Shown here: positions 47,557 through 58,555 of the stretch, one piece after another
How the letters are laid out: each line of letters starts with the position of its first letter
How positions within the stretch are numbered: the stretch's first letter is position 1
Assembly (NCBI GenBank): GCA_029990175.1
Contig: JARKIP010000053.1
Coordinates: forward strand, 11,984,001-12,048,000
Origin: Petunia secreta
Taxonomy: Eukaryota > Streptophyta > Magnoliopsida > Solanales > Solanaceae
DNA length: 64,000 bases
Direction: 5' to 3'
Position numbers and translations under genes: made by a program
Notes under the pieces: model-generated
Databases searched by the model: none
What the model was told of the DNA's origin: nothing
What the model saw: only the letters and a program-made list of their open reading frames with translations

Positions 47557-49272
47557 CAACCCTACCCACCACTTACCAAGCGCCACCTCCCACACATCCT
47601 ACTTACCTAAATACAATCTTACACCATACCTACACCATATATCCTCAGCCTTACAATCTCATGTTCACTGCTGAAACCAAACAACTCAATTAGTCTGTCA
47701 AAGACCATGAAAACTATGAATGGGCGGAGGATGAAGCCAATAAGGATGGGACAAAAGAGAAAGTCCGCAAGCTGGAGGCATCCTTTAAGAAGTTTGAGTT
47801 AGGAAAAATCACTAAAGGTTTATCTTATGAGATTTGAACATCTATCCTACTTTGAAATTGCCAGACGGATACAAGATACCAAAGTTTGACCTGTTCAATG
47901 ACACTGGAGACCCTATGGCGCATTTGAGAACATACTGTGACGAGTTGATTGGGGCAGGGGAAGATGAGAAAGTATGAGTAAAGTTGTTCGGTCGTAGCTT
48001 GACTGGAGAAGCATTAAGTTGGTTTTCTAAGTAGAAACCAGACACATGGCTTTGTAGAAAGATATGTTAATAATACCAAAATGGTACCAGACCGTTTCTA
48101 CCTGTAGAAGTTGAAAAAAAACCCACAGAGACGTTTAGAGAATATGATACGAGGTGGAGAGCGGAAGCTGCTAAGGTGCAACCCGCTATGGATAAGAAAG
48201 AAATAGTTAATGTATCCATTCGCACACAAGAGGAATTCTATTGCGACAAATTGTTGCATATGAAGAATCAAAAGTTTGCGGATGTTGTATAGATGGGAGA
48301 TGACATAGAAGACGGTTTAAAAAGTAGAAAGATTATTAGTTTGGCTACACTACAAGCTACTAATAAGGCTATCCAGTATGGAAGTGTGAGCCTCTCCAAA
48401 AAGAAGAAAGATGAAGTCTCTTTTGCTGCAACTAGTCAAGACCCTGCTTTTAATCACTATTATCAAACACCACCACCATTCTATCCGTACCCTCATATAC
48501 CACCTGAATATTCCGTTTACAACACTCAGCCCACTCGGCCTATATTCCATATCCCAACACCAAGCCGTCCACCATACCAGCAAAACACTCAACATAACTA
48601 CCGAAATGCACCATAATGCCCCCTAGGCCTCGCCCTGATGCAAATCAAAGGCCTAAAAGGAACTACACTCCACTAGCCGAATCCTGCACCCAATTGTTCG
48701 AGAGACTGAAAGTTGTTGGGCTTATCGTTCCGATACCTCAAAAGATGCCAGACAACCCTTCACCTAACTTTGATTACAGTAAAAGGTGCACATATCACTC
48801 AGGTGGACCGGGGCATGAGACAGAGAAATGTTTTGTACTGAGAGATAAGATACAAGACTTAATAGATGAGAAGGTCATTCATTTGAAAGCACCTAATGTG
48901 CATTATAACCCACTGCCTAATCATGGAGATGAGAAGGTGATTATGATCGACTTCGGCAAAGAATGCAATCTGAAAGATGCAATTATAAAAGTAGAAGCAG
49001 TATTTGATGGATACGAGTTTGGCATGGGGTACATCTTGGCTCGCAAAGGAAAAATTACTACAAAGGATACAAGAGGTTATCAGTCGCTAGATCAGTTTAT
49101 TCCAACTTTGAAACAGACATCCATCTTTTCAAGTTACATGAAAACTCTCGAGGAAGGAGGTTCTGCCAAAGGTGTTCGTGATGAAAAAGATGAGTTGACC
49201 GGTCTAAAGGAACTATTCATGGAAGAATATGATGTAGTTCCCAAGAAGCACACTGAGGCCCTGAACATCTAG
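47557..49272 (+). pseudogene. Element A gag, 3' part
   Basis: It continues the gag interrupted by B. The gag core (about 47850-48290) is readable only across frameshifts and stops (K-F-D-L-F-N-D-T-G-D-P near 47882; the F-R-E-Y-D-T-R-W-R motif near 48130). Two better preserved frames follow, 48293-48616 and 48616-49272. The second contains T-P-L-A-E-S, one CX2HX5HX4C knuckle (48787-48831) and a C-terminal extension with V-F-D-G-Y-E-F-G-M-G, which the gag2 of B lacks. After the stop at 49272 the 3' untranslated region begins, so A had no pol either. Confidence 0.75.
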
Positions 49273-49976
49273 AAGGCAGAAGCTGGAATTATGTCAAATA
49301 ACTAAACCTGCAGCACATTCCGAGCATGCCGAGAACCTTAGTGGAGCTGGGGCATTAGTTGTTTTCTTAAATAAAACACGACTCCAAGTCATTAGTTTTT
49401 GTTTTCTTTGTTTTTCAACTTTGTTGCATCATTGTTTCCTTTAGAAGACCATTTCTCAAGTCCTATAATAAAAGTATTTTCTATTTTTCATATTTTAAGT
49501 ATACATCATTTACTTTCTGCAAAATTATTTTAATTCCATTGAATCTGCGACTGCGATCTGAGAGAGAAGTCCAAAACGACGAGTACAAGTCAGGATATGA
49601 TGATTCGACAAAGGAAATTTAAGGAACCTCATGGTTAATCGCGGAAATCCTATAGCAGACAGTTAAAGCAAGAGAATCAAGAAGATATTGAGGAAGATGC
49701 CTTTGATTTAAGGCAAAGCATTAGAAATACATGCAACAAATAGAATTTGACAATCTTGAATGGAACAAAAGCATACTCGAGAAAGAGATACTCATGGATA
49801 GTAAAGTATGAACACAACAAGTAATAAAATGGCAAAGGTTTACCAAGGAAGTTAGAGCAAGGCAGTTGATCTTAAAATGGAACTTCCAAATCGAGACAAA
49901 ATTAACAAGATTCTTTACTCAAACACAATCAATAGATACTACAAATCAAGCAACATTCGTCTTTATAGGATTTGAA

Positions 49977-50013
49977 CTACGTAGCGACCTGATTCCCAAG
50001 AGGGGATACGTAG
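49977..50013 (+). other. Inverted-repeat box, A copy
   Basis: Outer arms CTACGTA (49977-49983) and TACGTAG (50007-50013) are perfect. Inner arms TCCC (49994-49997) and GGGA (50003-50006) are perfect. Confidence 0.7.
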
Positions 50014-50049
50014 GAAGCCTACTCAAGGCCAAGATAATTTTATTGGACA

Positions 50050-50172
50050 CTGGGGCAGAATTTTTTGAGGTACCCTCAAAAATTTCAAAGAAAGCATTAC
50101 AGCACACTAGGGCAGAACCTCAAAAAATTCAAGGAAAACTCAAGCAACATACTGGGGCAGAAATTTTGAGGT
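50050..50172 (+). repeat. CTGGGGCAGAATTTT modules, A
   Basis: Three modules begin CACTGGGGCAGAA, CACTAGGGCAGAA and TACTGGGGCAGAA. The first forms a 13-bp inverted repeat (50058-50070 with 50074-50086) with one mismatch around a three-base loop. Confidence 0.7.
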
Positions 50173-50214
50173 TCAAAATAAATGATCTTTGAGCAGCAAA
50201 TAGACTTAATGGAG

Positions 50215-50580
50215 ATTTAAGTATAGAATCTGCATCGGCGGATATATATATGGTCCACGTTTGTGGACATGTCTTCAATTTTGAGAAGCATAGATTCCGC
50301 ATCGGTGGATATATAAGGTCCGCGGTTGTGGATATGATATGAATATCAGAAGGATAGAGTCAGCGTTGGTGGATATGTAGGTTCGCGTTTGTGGACATGA
50401 CATCAATTTGAGAAGCATATAATCCGCGTCGGTAGATATATAAGGTCCGCATTTGTGGGAAATTCAGACATTGAAGGCATCTTTGGGTCCGCGTCTGTGG
50501 ATATAATATTGAAGAGACATATTATCTGCGTCACTGGACGGAAATTTTGGAGTCCGCATTTTTGGATAAGATATCAATCA
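50215..50580 (+). repeat. Tandem array in A 3' untranslated region
   Basis: There are about five or six degenerate copies, roughly 60-70 bp each, with TCCGCRTCGGTGGATATATA, GGTCCGCGTTTGTGGA and GAGAAGCATA phrases. Within a unit, TCCGCGT-type phrases recur, which suggests a shorter ancestral repeat. Confidence 0.8.
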
Positions 50581-51021
50581 AACAAGCGTAAGCATTGAGC
50601 AAGCAATTCAGATACTCGCCAATAGAAAAGACCATTCAAGTCTGTCGTTAGTATGGACACAAACAAACTGGAAAGCAAGACAATCAGGTTCTGATATCGA
50701 TGAGATGAAGAAACAGTACCTCAAAGGGAGGAAATATCTCTGAATGCAGCACTACTGCAACACACATGATAGACAAATAGTCATTTTTTTTCAGCATGTT
50801 AATCGCAAGGAAACATCCGTCACAAAATTCATTAGTGAGGTGACAAAGACAATCCCGAATAAAGTTTTGAGGAAAGATCACACACTTCCCAATTCCTATC
50901 CTACAATTTATATTCCCATTCCTAAAATCATGCATGACCCTTACTCATACGTCATAAACCCTTTCACACAAGCTATATAACATTCCGTCCATCGTGACAA
51001 AATTGGTTACTTCGTCAACTT

Positions 51022-51060
51022 TCTTTGCCCGAAGACTCTTTCATTATCCCCGGGCAAAGA
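51022..51060 (+). other. Hairpin overlapping the polypurine tract, A
   Basis: TCTTTGCCCG (51022-51031) and CGGGCAAAGA (51051-51060) form a perfect 10-bp inverted repeat with a 19-base loop. Confidence 0.7.
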
Positions 51061-51068
51061 GGGGCAGC
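51056..51068 (+). other. Polypurine tract of element A
   Basis: AAAGAGGGGCAGC directly precedes the 3' LTR. Confidence 0.92.
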
Positions 51069-54000
51069 TGTTGACACCCAATTTTGTCCCTCCGTTTTTT
51101 ACAATTTGGCTATATTTAGTTAAAATTGACAATAGTGATTTTTCAAACAAAACCGCATTAGACGGCATGCATTAATACTATTATTAATCCTCTATTTATA
51201 TAATACTTATTATAATTACGTAATAACATTCATTAGGCTTTTTTATGAAATACATATTCTATTTGCGCAACTTAGTGCATTACGACATCGTTTAATTGAT
51301 TATCTGTGACTAATTATATTTAACTAGTATTATTCGAGATCAGCTATATTTATTTGTGATTAAATACATTTATTTATAATTAATTATATTATATTATATT
51401 TTTATACTCATTATTTGTATTTATAAATATTTTAATTAAATACAAGCCAATTTTCAAATTTACAAACCTATATTATACTACACAAAGTCCCCGTCATTAT
51501 TTTTATCCACATATACACAAGCTAAACTCCACATAAGCCTACACATCTCAACAAGACACTCCCACAATCCATATACACACATTAGGCGTGTGTACAAGTC
51601 ACTCTAGCATGTGGTATAACTCCCCAGAGCACTTGATCCCCTTACACCTTAGAATTACATAATACACATGTATTTATACGCGCTTACGTGGCTTAATCTG
51701 ATCCCTTCATCTTCCCGATCCAACGGCTCTAGTTAAATCCCACCTTTTAACATTGCACAGACATCCCTCATCCCCCAAACCCTAAATTATTTCCCCTATC
51801 CCATTCCCCTAAAATCCGATACCCCCCTTCCCACCGTCATTCTCTCTCCCTCTTTCCCCCGAAACAGTCAAGATACACCCTATATCCACCGTATCTCCAC
51901 CACTCCATGCCGCCAATCATGTACCCCTTCTCTCTCCTCTATTACCATCACACCATAGTTAGAAATAAATTAATATCTCTCTCTCTCTTCGTCATGGATG
52001 CTTGGCACCGAAAAAGAAATGGAAGATCTTGAACAAAAATCATTCGAATTCAAGTGGGAGCAAGAAATTCTTTCATGTTCACACACGGATAAGGCAAAGA
52101 TTGATACCAAATCTTGTAAAAAAAGGACAGAGAAGATGGACCCGACCCGCTTCCACTCTTTCCAACCCAACCCAGTAACATCTACCAATTCTTTTGTTAA
52201 ATTTTCTTCCATGTTTCGTATGCTGAAATTTCTAATAACATGATTTGATAATCATGCATATTGATTTCATTCCATGGTGATATGCTCAAGTGCTTATGTT
52301 TATCGTTAATAGTTTTAAAGTTATTGAATTAGTCGAAGCTGGATTTTGATTTAAATGCTTTAGAAAAATGATCGGCTTATTTTGAATTAAATCACTGTTA
52401 AGCGTCCGACCAGTTTGGTGAATTCCTATAAATGTCTCGCGGCTTAGCGTATGTTTGACTATTATCTTGTTGCTTTGTAAAATTGTATATGTACACATAC
52501 ACACCTATATATTCTCCAGAAATTCTGTATAGTCAAAAAGGAAAGATATAATTTGTCTAAATTATTTTTTGATAACCAGCTTAATACAAGGTTACCATAT
52601 TTACAATTTTGAATTGTTCTCTTTAGTTTTGGCCTAAAATAAATCCCTCTTGCTTTATATATCATGTATCCAGCTTAATATATGTGTATGTACAAAATAT
52701 TCTGACTTGCTAGAGAAGAGCAAGCTGTTTGAAATTCTATATGATCTATTTATTTTCTGAAAAAAGATTGTACACGAATGGCTCTATCACTTATAAGAAT
52801 AGATTGGTAGAATATTTTCTTTCCTTCTTTACAAGCTAACTGATTTTGTCTTTCTTTTCACAACTAAAATTTGAAATTGGTTCATATTAAGTCTACGCCT
52901 GTAAATACCAATTCTCTCTCACCCTTTAGGACACCTTCAACAGACCTCTTCTTTTGCTCTCTAAGGCTGAATATTATTTCTACTCTCTCTATCTATCGAG
53001 GAGCAATCTGTTTCTCTTCTGTTCTTCTTCTCTGTATGATTTTCCTTAAATTAAGAGGCACTCTCTCTTCTCTAAATCCCTTGTGAAAGTGTTGGAAAGC
53101 TAAGGGAAAATATTTTTTGGTTCTGGCCTTGTTTGTACCTGTTGGCCTGCATTAAAGTTTACTGCTTGTTTTTTTAGTTTTTCAACCTCACCAAGGTGTT
53201 CCTAATCTGAATGAATGGACTCCCTGGATCCCTTTGCCTGTTATGAACCTTGTTGTTTGTTGGCATGTATATGAACTGTTTGGGTCTATATGAGACCAGC
53301 AATAACCTCTTTTGCAGGAGTTTCGAGTAAATTTGAGATAGCCAAAGGGCCATGCTCTTTTCATTTGTCTCGCAGGTTCATTGATGTTGACGGAGCCAAT
53401 ATCTAGTTTCAAGAATATTTGCAAAATATAGGACAAATGCCCTGCCTCTTACTCTTTTTCTTTGTTCTATTTTATGTTGTAGCTAGAAACTTTGCATATT
53501 TGAAATTTGTGTTTATATGGTATGTATAAGCACCATAAGGTGCGAATTGGCATGCGGGACAGGTAATACAATCTATGGTACTGTTAAGGGTAGAAAATTG
53601 GCTAAGCAGGGGTCGTTCCTAATTTTGATACTTTATTTCGTATGTAAACGCAAACTGATGATAAAACTGGATTGTTTATGCAAAATTAAATGTGAAACTG
53701 CTTGTTTATTTGTATATCATAATCTGAAAAATATTATTTAGAGCAGGACAAGTTGTAAAATCGAATTATATCTTGAGGTTATTTTTTGCAAAATAAAAAA
53801 GGAGGCAAAAAATGCAAGATGGTTTGAAAACTATACCGTTTCTGCAAATTTTTAATTCTGAAATTGAAACTGGCCGTATGAAATTCAATCGGGTTCTTTT
53901 TAAGGCAACACTATTTTTAAATTTACGTTTCAATAGAGGAACGTTTCTGCAAAGATTAAAACTGACCGGATTTATAAAACATGTCTATTTTTGTAAAAGA

Positions 54001-55068
54001 GGTAAACTGGTTTCTGTTTCTCTTCTACACACTAATTAATAGTGTGGAAGAAGAAGTAAAGACTTCGGAGGTCAAGTCATTTAAAATTTATATTATTTTC
54101 TATATAAGTTAATCATTCAAATTTAAATTGTTTGCTTTTTATATCTATTATTAATATTTTCTAGGTGTCATACCTACTCTCCTATTTAATCTATATATAC
54201 ATGTATATTATTATTTATTTGCTATATTATACATTAATATTTTCTCAATGTGCTATGTAGTTAACTGTATATATTCGCATATACATGCATATATTTATTT
54301 CAAAGATATATATACTTATTTTAAATTAATCTATTTCAAACGCGACCTCACATCAAAGTTGCCACCGAAGTTAACGACATGTGAGAATTAATGTTGCAGT
54401 GATATCCTTTAGTGGCGTACATTTTTATACTATTTATATCCTCTATGTTTTATAGCATAAAAAAATTAGTATAGTAACATTTTTTAAATTTATTAGCTTA
54501 TGTTAAGTTTCTAATTTTGTGTTATACATGCAATATAATTCAATTTAAGATCATTTCTTGAAAATTACTATCTGAACAGATTTACGAGAACTGTCCCGCT
54601 AAAGTTAATTTTGATCTATTGCAGAAACGTAGTAATATTGAAATGTTATTACGATTTTGGCCATCTTTTGAGGGTTAGAATATTTTAGGCGGGAATTGTA
54701 GACATCACCTCGAATTGAGCTTGTTTTTAGGAATCAACCCATTCAACTCACTTCAACTTGTTGATCTCTTTTACATTTTATTCAACTTTCGTCCCTTTTC
54801 ACTATAATTGCTTATTTAAATCCAATTGTAGAAATCGGCCGGAAACCATATTTGTGGAACTAGGAGGTGCCTAACCCCTTCATTCTAGGTTAACTTGAAC
54901 ACTTATCTGATTCTCAGATTAGACTAACCCGGAATTATTCCTTCAATTGTATTTAAAATGTTTTTAGGTGCCCTAATACGCCTAGAATAATTTATTAGGT
55001 GTCGACTCCAAAATATTAACTCAAACGAGTTACCCAAGTCGAAAATCACTTACCTTTAAGTGGGGTGC
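51069..55068 (+). repeat. Element A 3' LTR
   Basis: 4.0 kb, uninterrupted, and aligns with the split 5' LTR. It ends at GTGGGGTGC, missing the last GACA found in the other copy. Open frames here are not conserved with the 5' copy. Confidence 0.9.
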
Positions 55069-55800
55069 TAAAATATTAAAATTGAATAATGATTTAATTT
55101 TGTTGGTCCAAAAAATTAAGTCATTCAGTCATATCAATTCGCTGAATTCGAAGCCGAAGTCGAGTCGAACAAGCGATAATGACAACGGTGCAATGCTTAC
55201 CTTCCTTGTCAACCCTTTTAAGCGTTAGAAGATCTGCTCCATTTAAACCCAATAAAAGTCTTTTCCTTTACCAATGTGGGAAAAGTCCCTTTTAGGAGGC
55301 CTTTAATTTTCCATTCTTTGCGATTCACACCACCACACTCTCACTTCAAACCCCAAGAATCCCCCATAGGAATGGGGAATGATAGAAATATGCATAAAAA
55401 ACTGTGTGAATCACACGAAAGGGCTAATCACATCGGGATAAGTAGGTTTCCCCTTGAACTTTCCGTGGTGAACATATACCAAATATACTCGGTCAATCGG
55501 TAGCTTTAATATCTTTGAACTTTCGAGCTTTGGTGCATACCATGACAGCGTATGTCACACAATTAACCCTTGATTAGCTGTGATTCTTACTGTTGTGTTC
55601 GTTTCAGCTATGAACACCGCCTCGTTTCATAAATGCATAGAGATCAATTGGCCTTACGGAATTCTCTTTGAAGCGGCTTCCACTTCACGATTACGTAGGT
55701 GATTTCTAAACATGTAATCCCGTAGATATACACTATTTGATAGTTAATATATTAAAGTTAGATAATCATTAAAAAGCTACAACGCTTTATCCTTGGTACT
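55069..55800 (-). other. Probable LTR and tail of the Copia relic
   Basis: No coding capacity. On the minus strand it follows the RNase H tail and includes a TTTTCCCACATTGG phrase (near 55270) common in Copia LTRs. Precise LTR ends cannot be set because the other LTR is not visible. Confidence 0.4.
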
Positions 55801-55859
55801 GAACATTGTCTCATCATGAGAATGGACAAAAATAAATGTTATTTTACAATATTGAACCG

Positions 55860-56620
55860 TCACTCACAAATTTGTTTGAGCTCCTTGAACCTAGATCCTG
55901 GGATCTCCAGTCTTCTAAGAGGAGTTACTGCCATGAGTCACTTGTCATCGGCCACAGTCCCATTCCCCTCGATGACTTCTCACCTGTATCTCTAGTTAGG
56001 CCTTCTATAAGAAGATCCGACACTATCACTTGACTTCACATTATCAATATTGTTAACTTCCTTAAAGAGTAGTTGCCTAACAGTTTTATGTCTTCATCGT
56101 AAATAATGACTTTTACCATTATACATAATGCGCCTAGCCCGTTTTATAGCCGATTGACTATCACAATGGCTAGGGCCAAAATGGAATATCTTTTAAAATT
56201 TTCTAGAGCCATTTAAATTCTTCACTGACTTTATCTAAAGCTATAAACTTAGCTTCCATTGTACAGTGAGCAGTACATGTTTTTTTGGATGATTTCTAAG
56301 ACACTGCTCCTCCACCAATTGTGAATATATATCTACTTGTGGATTTCGAACCAGTTGAGCCGATGATCCAATTTTCATAACAATTATCCCTCAATATCTG
56401 CGGGATATTTATTATAATGCAAAGAAAAGTCTTGGGTATGTTGCAAATATCCCAAAACTTGTCTCTTGCCATCCAATGTGTTGGATCAGGGTTTCGTGTG
56501 TACCGACTCATCTTACTAATAACACAAGGTATATCTGGTTGTGTACATTTCGTGTTGTACATTACGCATCCCAAACATAAGCTAAGTCTAACTAGGACGT
56601 ACTATGCCCTTTATTCTTTG
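55860..56620 (-). pseudogene. Copia RNase H remnant
   Basis: On the minus strand, 56574-56296 reads through the start of Copia RNase H: S-K-M-S-R-Y-T followed by N-P-D-P-T-H-W, then G-S-T-x-S-K-S-T-S and I-G-G-G-A-V-S. Below it, a T-M-E-A-K-F-I-A-L stretch (near 56255) and C-D-S-Q-S-A-I (near 56160) continue the domain after an in-frame stop. Several stops interrupt it, so it is not functional. Confidence 0.8.
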
Positions 56621-56739
56621 CTAGACCTAGATTCATATCTAGTCGAGTCTTTAAAATTTTGAATTTTAAGTACTTGAATCTTTCAAGAATAGTTTCAATG
56701 TAATGAGATTGAGACAAAAGCCAGACCTTGAGGAGTCAT

Positions 56740-57460
56740 TTTGATCTTACTACCCAAGATTACATTAGAGACATTTAAGTATTTCATATAAAACTTGCTA
56801 GTTATCATACCGTTAGTAGCATTTATGCTAGCATTATCATGAATCATATTAACATATCCTCCACATATGAACAAACAATGACTATATAATTTTTAATGTT
56901 CTTAATGTACACAGATTTATCTTACTCAAAAATCTTAAAGCCATTTGACAACATAACATGGTTAAATTTTGCATGCCATTGTTTGGGTGCTTGTTTTAGT
57001 CCATAAAGAGACTTAACAAAGTCTACACACCTTCTTTTCTTTACCAGGAACTACAAACCCTTCGAGTTGTTCCATGTATATTTCTTCCTCTAAATATCTA
57101 TTTAAGAATGTTGTTTTAACATACATTTGATGGATTTCAAGATCATACACAGCGGCCAATGTTATTAACGTCCGTATGGACATAATCCTTGTTAACAGCG
57201 AGTATGTGGCAAATTAATCATGACCTTTTTTTCGTCTATACCCTTTGACAACCAGTCTTGCCTTACTCTTGTCAATACTACCATTAACTTTCAATTTCCT
57301 TTTGAAAGTTAATTTAAAATCTAACTGTTGTTTCCAAGAGGAAGATAAACCAATTCCCATGTATGGTTGTTTAATATAGATTTTATCTCACTATTGGCTG
57401 CTTTTTTTTTAAAAAAAAATGGTGAATTCGAAGAAGAACTGGCTTCTTTAAATATTCGAG
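56740..57460 (-). pseudogene. Copia reverse transcriptase remnant
   Basis: The N-terminal RT motif with N-H-T-W-E-L-V is at about 57380-57340, and S-L-Y-G-L-K-Q-A-P-K-Q-W-H-A-K-F at about 57012-56965, both standard Copia RT landmarks. The catalytic D-D region between 56900 and 56850 is decayed. Frameshifts separate the pieces. Confidence 0.8.
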
Positions 57461-57682
57461 GCTTATTTAGCAAGTCACAAAATCTTATCCAAATGAAGGT
57501 TATGTCCTTTTGCATTTGCTATGTCGTGGTTATTCGTCATTTGGTGTACTTTCTTTAGCCTCTTCCTGCGGTTGTTTGGAACCTTCGCCAATCGACTCAC
57601 ATTCCGTTTTATATGAAAATATATTTTCAAAGAATTCAATACCATCAGATTCTGTTACCTTATTAACATGAATGTCGGGAAT

Positions 57683-58193
57683 TTATAATTTATAAATCAA
57701 AAATTGATGTGCTTTATTGTTGCTTGCATATCCAATGAAAATACAATCAACGGTTTTAGGTCCTATCTTGACCCTTTTGTATTTAGGGACTTGAACTTTT
57801 TCCAACGCCCCGGCACATTGAAATAATACATACCTTTTCATATTTTGGAATGGATTGTGTTTTACTATGGGGCACACTATTATGTTTTCGATTAGTTGTA
57901 CGAGTAGCTTCCCCTCACAAGTTATTGGGTACAGTTGAACTTATCATGAAGGCATTCATCATCTCCTTTAATGTTTAATTTTTCTTTTCCCCAATCCCAT
58001 TAGATTTCGAAGTGTATGGGGCAGTTGCTTGATGAATAATGTCATATTCCAAACATTTTTCTTCAAAAGAAGATTGATATTCAGCACCCCTATCACTTCT
58101 TAATGATCTTTTTGATAAGTTGTGTTTCAACTTCATTTTTGTATAGCTTGATTGCGTCCATTTCTTCATCTTTGTTATTAAGTAAGTAAACAT
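57683..58193 (-). pseudogene. Copia integrase remnant
   Basis: The integrase core piece at 58193-57975 includes R-S-D-R-G-A-E-Y and A-P-Y-T-S-K-S-N-G-I-G-E-K-K-N, which carry the catalytic D and E region. The piece at 57877-57683 carries the K-R-V-K-I-G-P-K-T-V-D-C-I-F-I-G-Y tail typical of Copia. The two are separated by a stop or frameshift. The C-terminal piece and RT are separated by an A/T-rich region. Confidence 0.85.
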
Positions 58194-58359
58194 AGAAATA
58201 TCACATATTTTCGTCCATAAAAGTTATGAAATACTTCTTTCAACCGTGAGATGGTATTGACTTCATATCACAAATATCCGTATATATGAAGTTTAAAGGT
58301 TCGGAACTCCTTTTAATTGACTTGTAAGGGTGTGTAACATATTTTCTTTACACATACAT

Positions 58360-58555
58360 GACATTTTGATTTTTTGCATTCTAAAATTTATAAAATACTT
58401 CCAAATTTATCATGTTGCACAAGATTTTATAATTGATATATCCCAAACGAGAATGGAATAAATTGTTTGATTCGAGCGAGTAGGAAGAAGCTAAAATTTT
58501 ATTCGCATTGTCAACGACCATTACATTCAGTTTGAAAAGACCATCAGTTAGGTAA
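58360..58555 (-). pseudogene. Copia GAG-pre-integrase remnant
   Basis: On the minus strand the sequence reads as the short zinc-binding domain before integrase (F-H-S-R-L-G-Y-I-N-Y-K near 58450). It is truncated by the LTR fragment at 58556. Confidence 0.6.

Larger units (their letters stand above)
49273..51055 (+). other. Element A 3' untranslated region
   Basis: Non-coding. It contains an inverted-repeat box (49977-50013), CTGGGGCAGAA modules (50050-50170), a tandem array (50215-50580) and the hairpin adjoining the polypurine tract (51022-51060). Confidence 0.75.
5610..55068 (+). mobile_element. Element A: Ogre/Tat-like LTR retrotransposon, split by three nested insertions
   Basis: The outer LTRs are 5610-8234 joined to 20567-21913 (5' LTR) and 51069-55068 (3' LTR), both about 4.0 kb and starting TGTTGACAC. 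The tRNA-Arg type primer site is at 21917 and the polypurine tract at 51056. After removing N, C and B, its own sequence is roughly 13 kb. It has gag remnants but no protease, RT, RNase H or integrase, and its ORF1 is missing. In the first 110 bases the two LTRs differ at about 7% of positions, far more than the LTRs of B, in line with A being the older host. The target duplication is unclear: TAAAATAT occurs at 5601-5608 and at 55069-55076, but the last bases of the 3' LTR (GACA expected) are missing. Confidence 0.85.
55069..58555 (-). mobile_element. Ty1/Copia relic, antisense, right half
   Basis: Reading on the minus strand from 58555, the domain order is GAG-pre-integrase, integrase core, integrase tail, RT and RNase H. 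This is the Copia order (integrase before RT). Below about 56000 there is the post-RNase H tail and probably LTR sequence. All domains are broken by stops and frameshifts. The relic is cut at 58555 by another LTR and at 55069 by element A. Confidence 0.85.
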
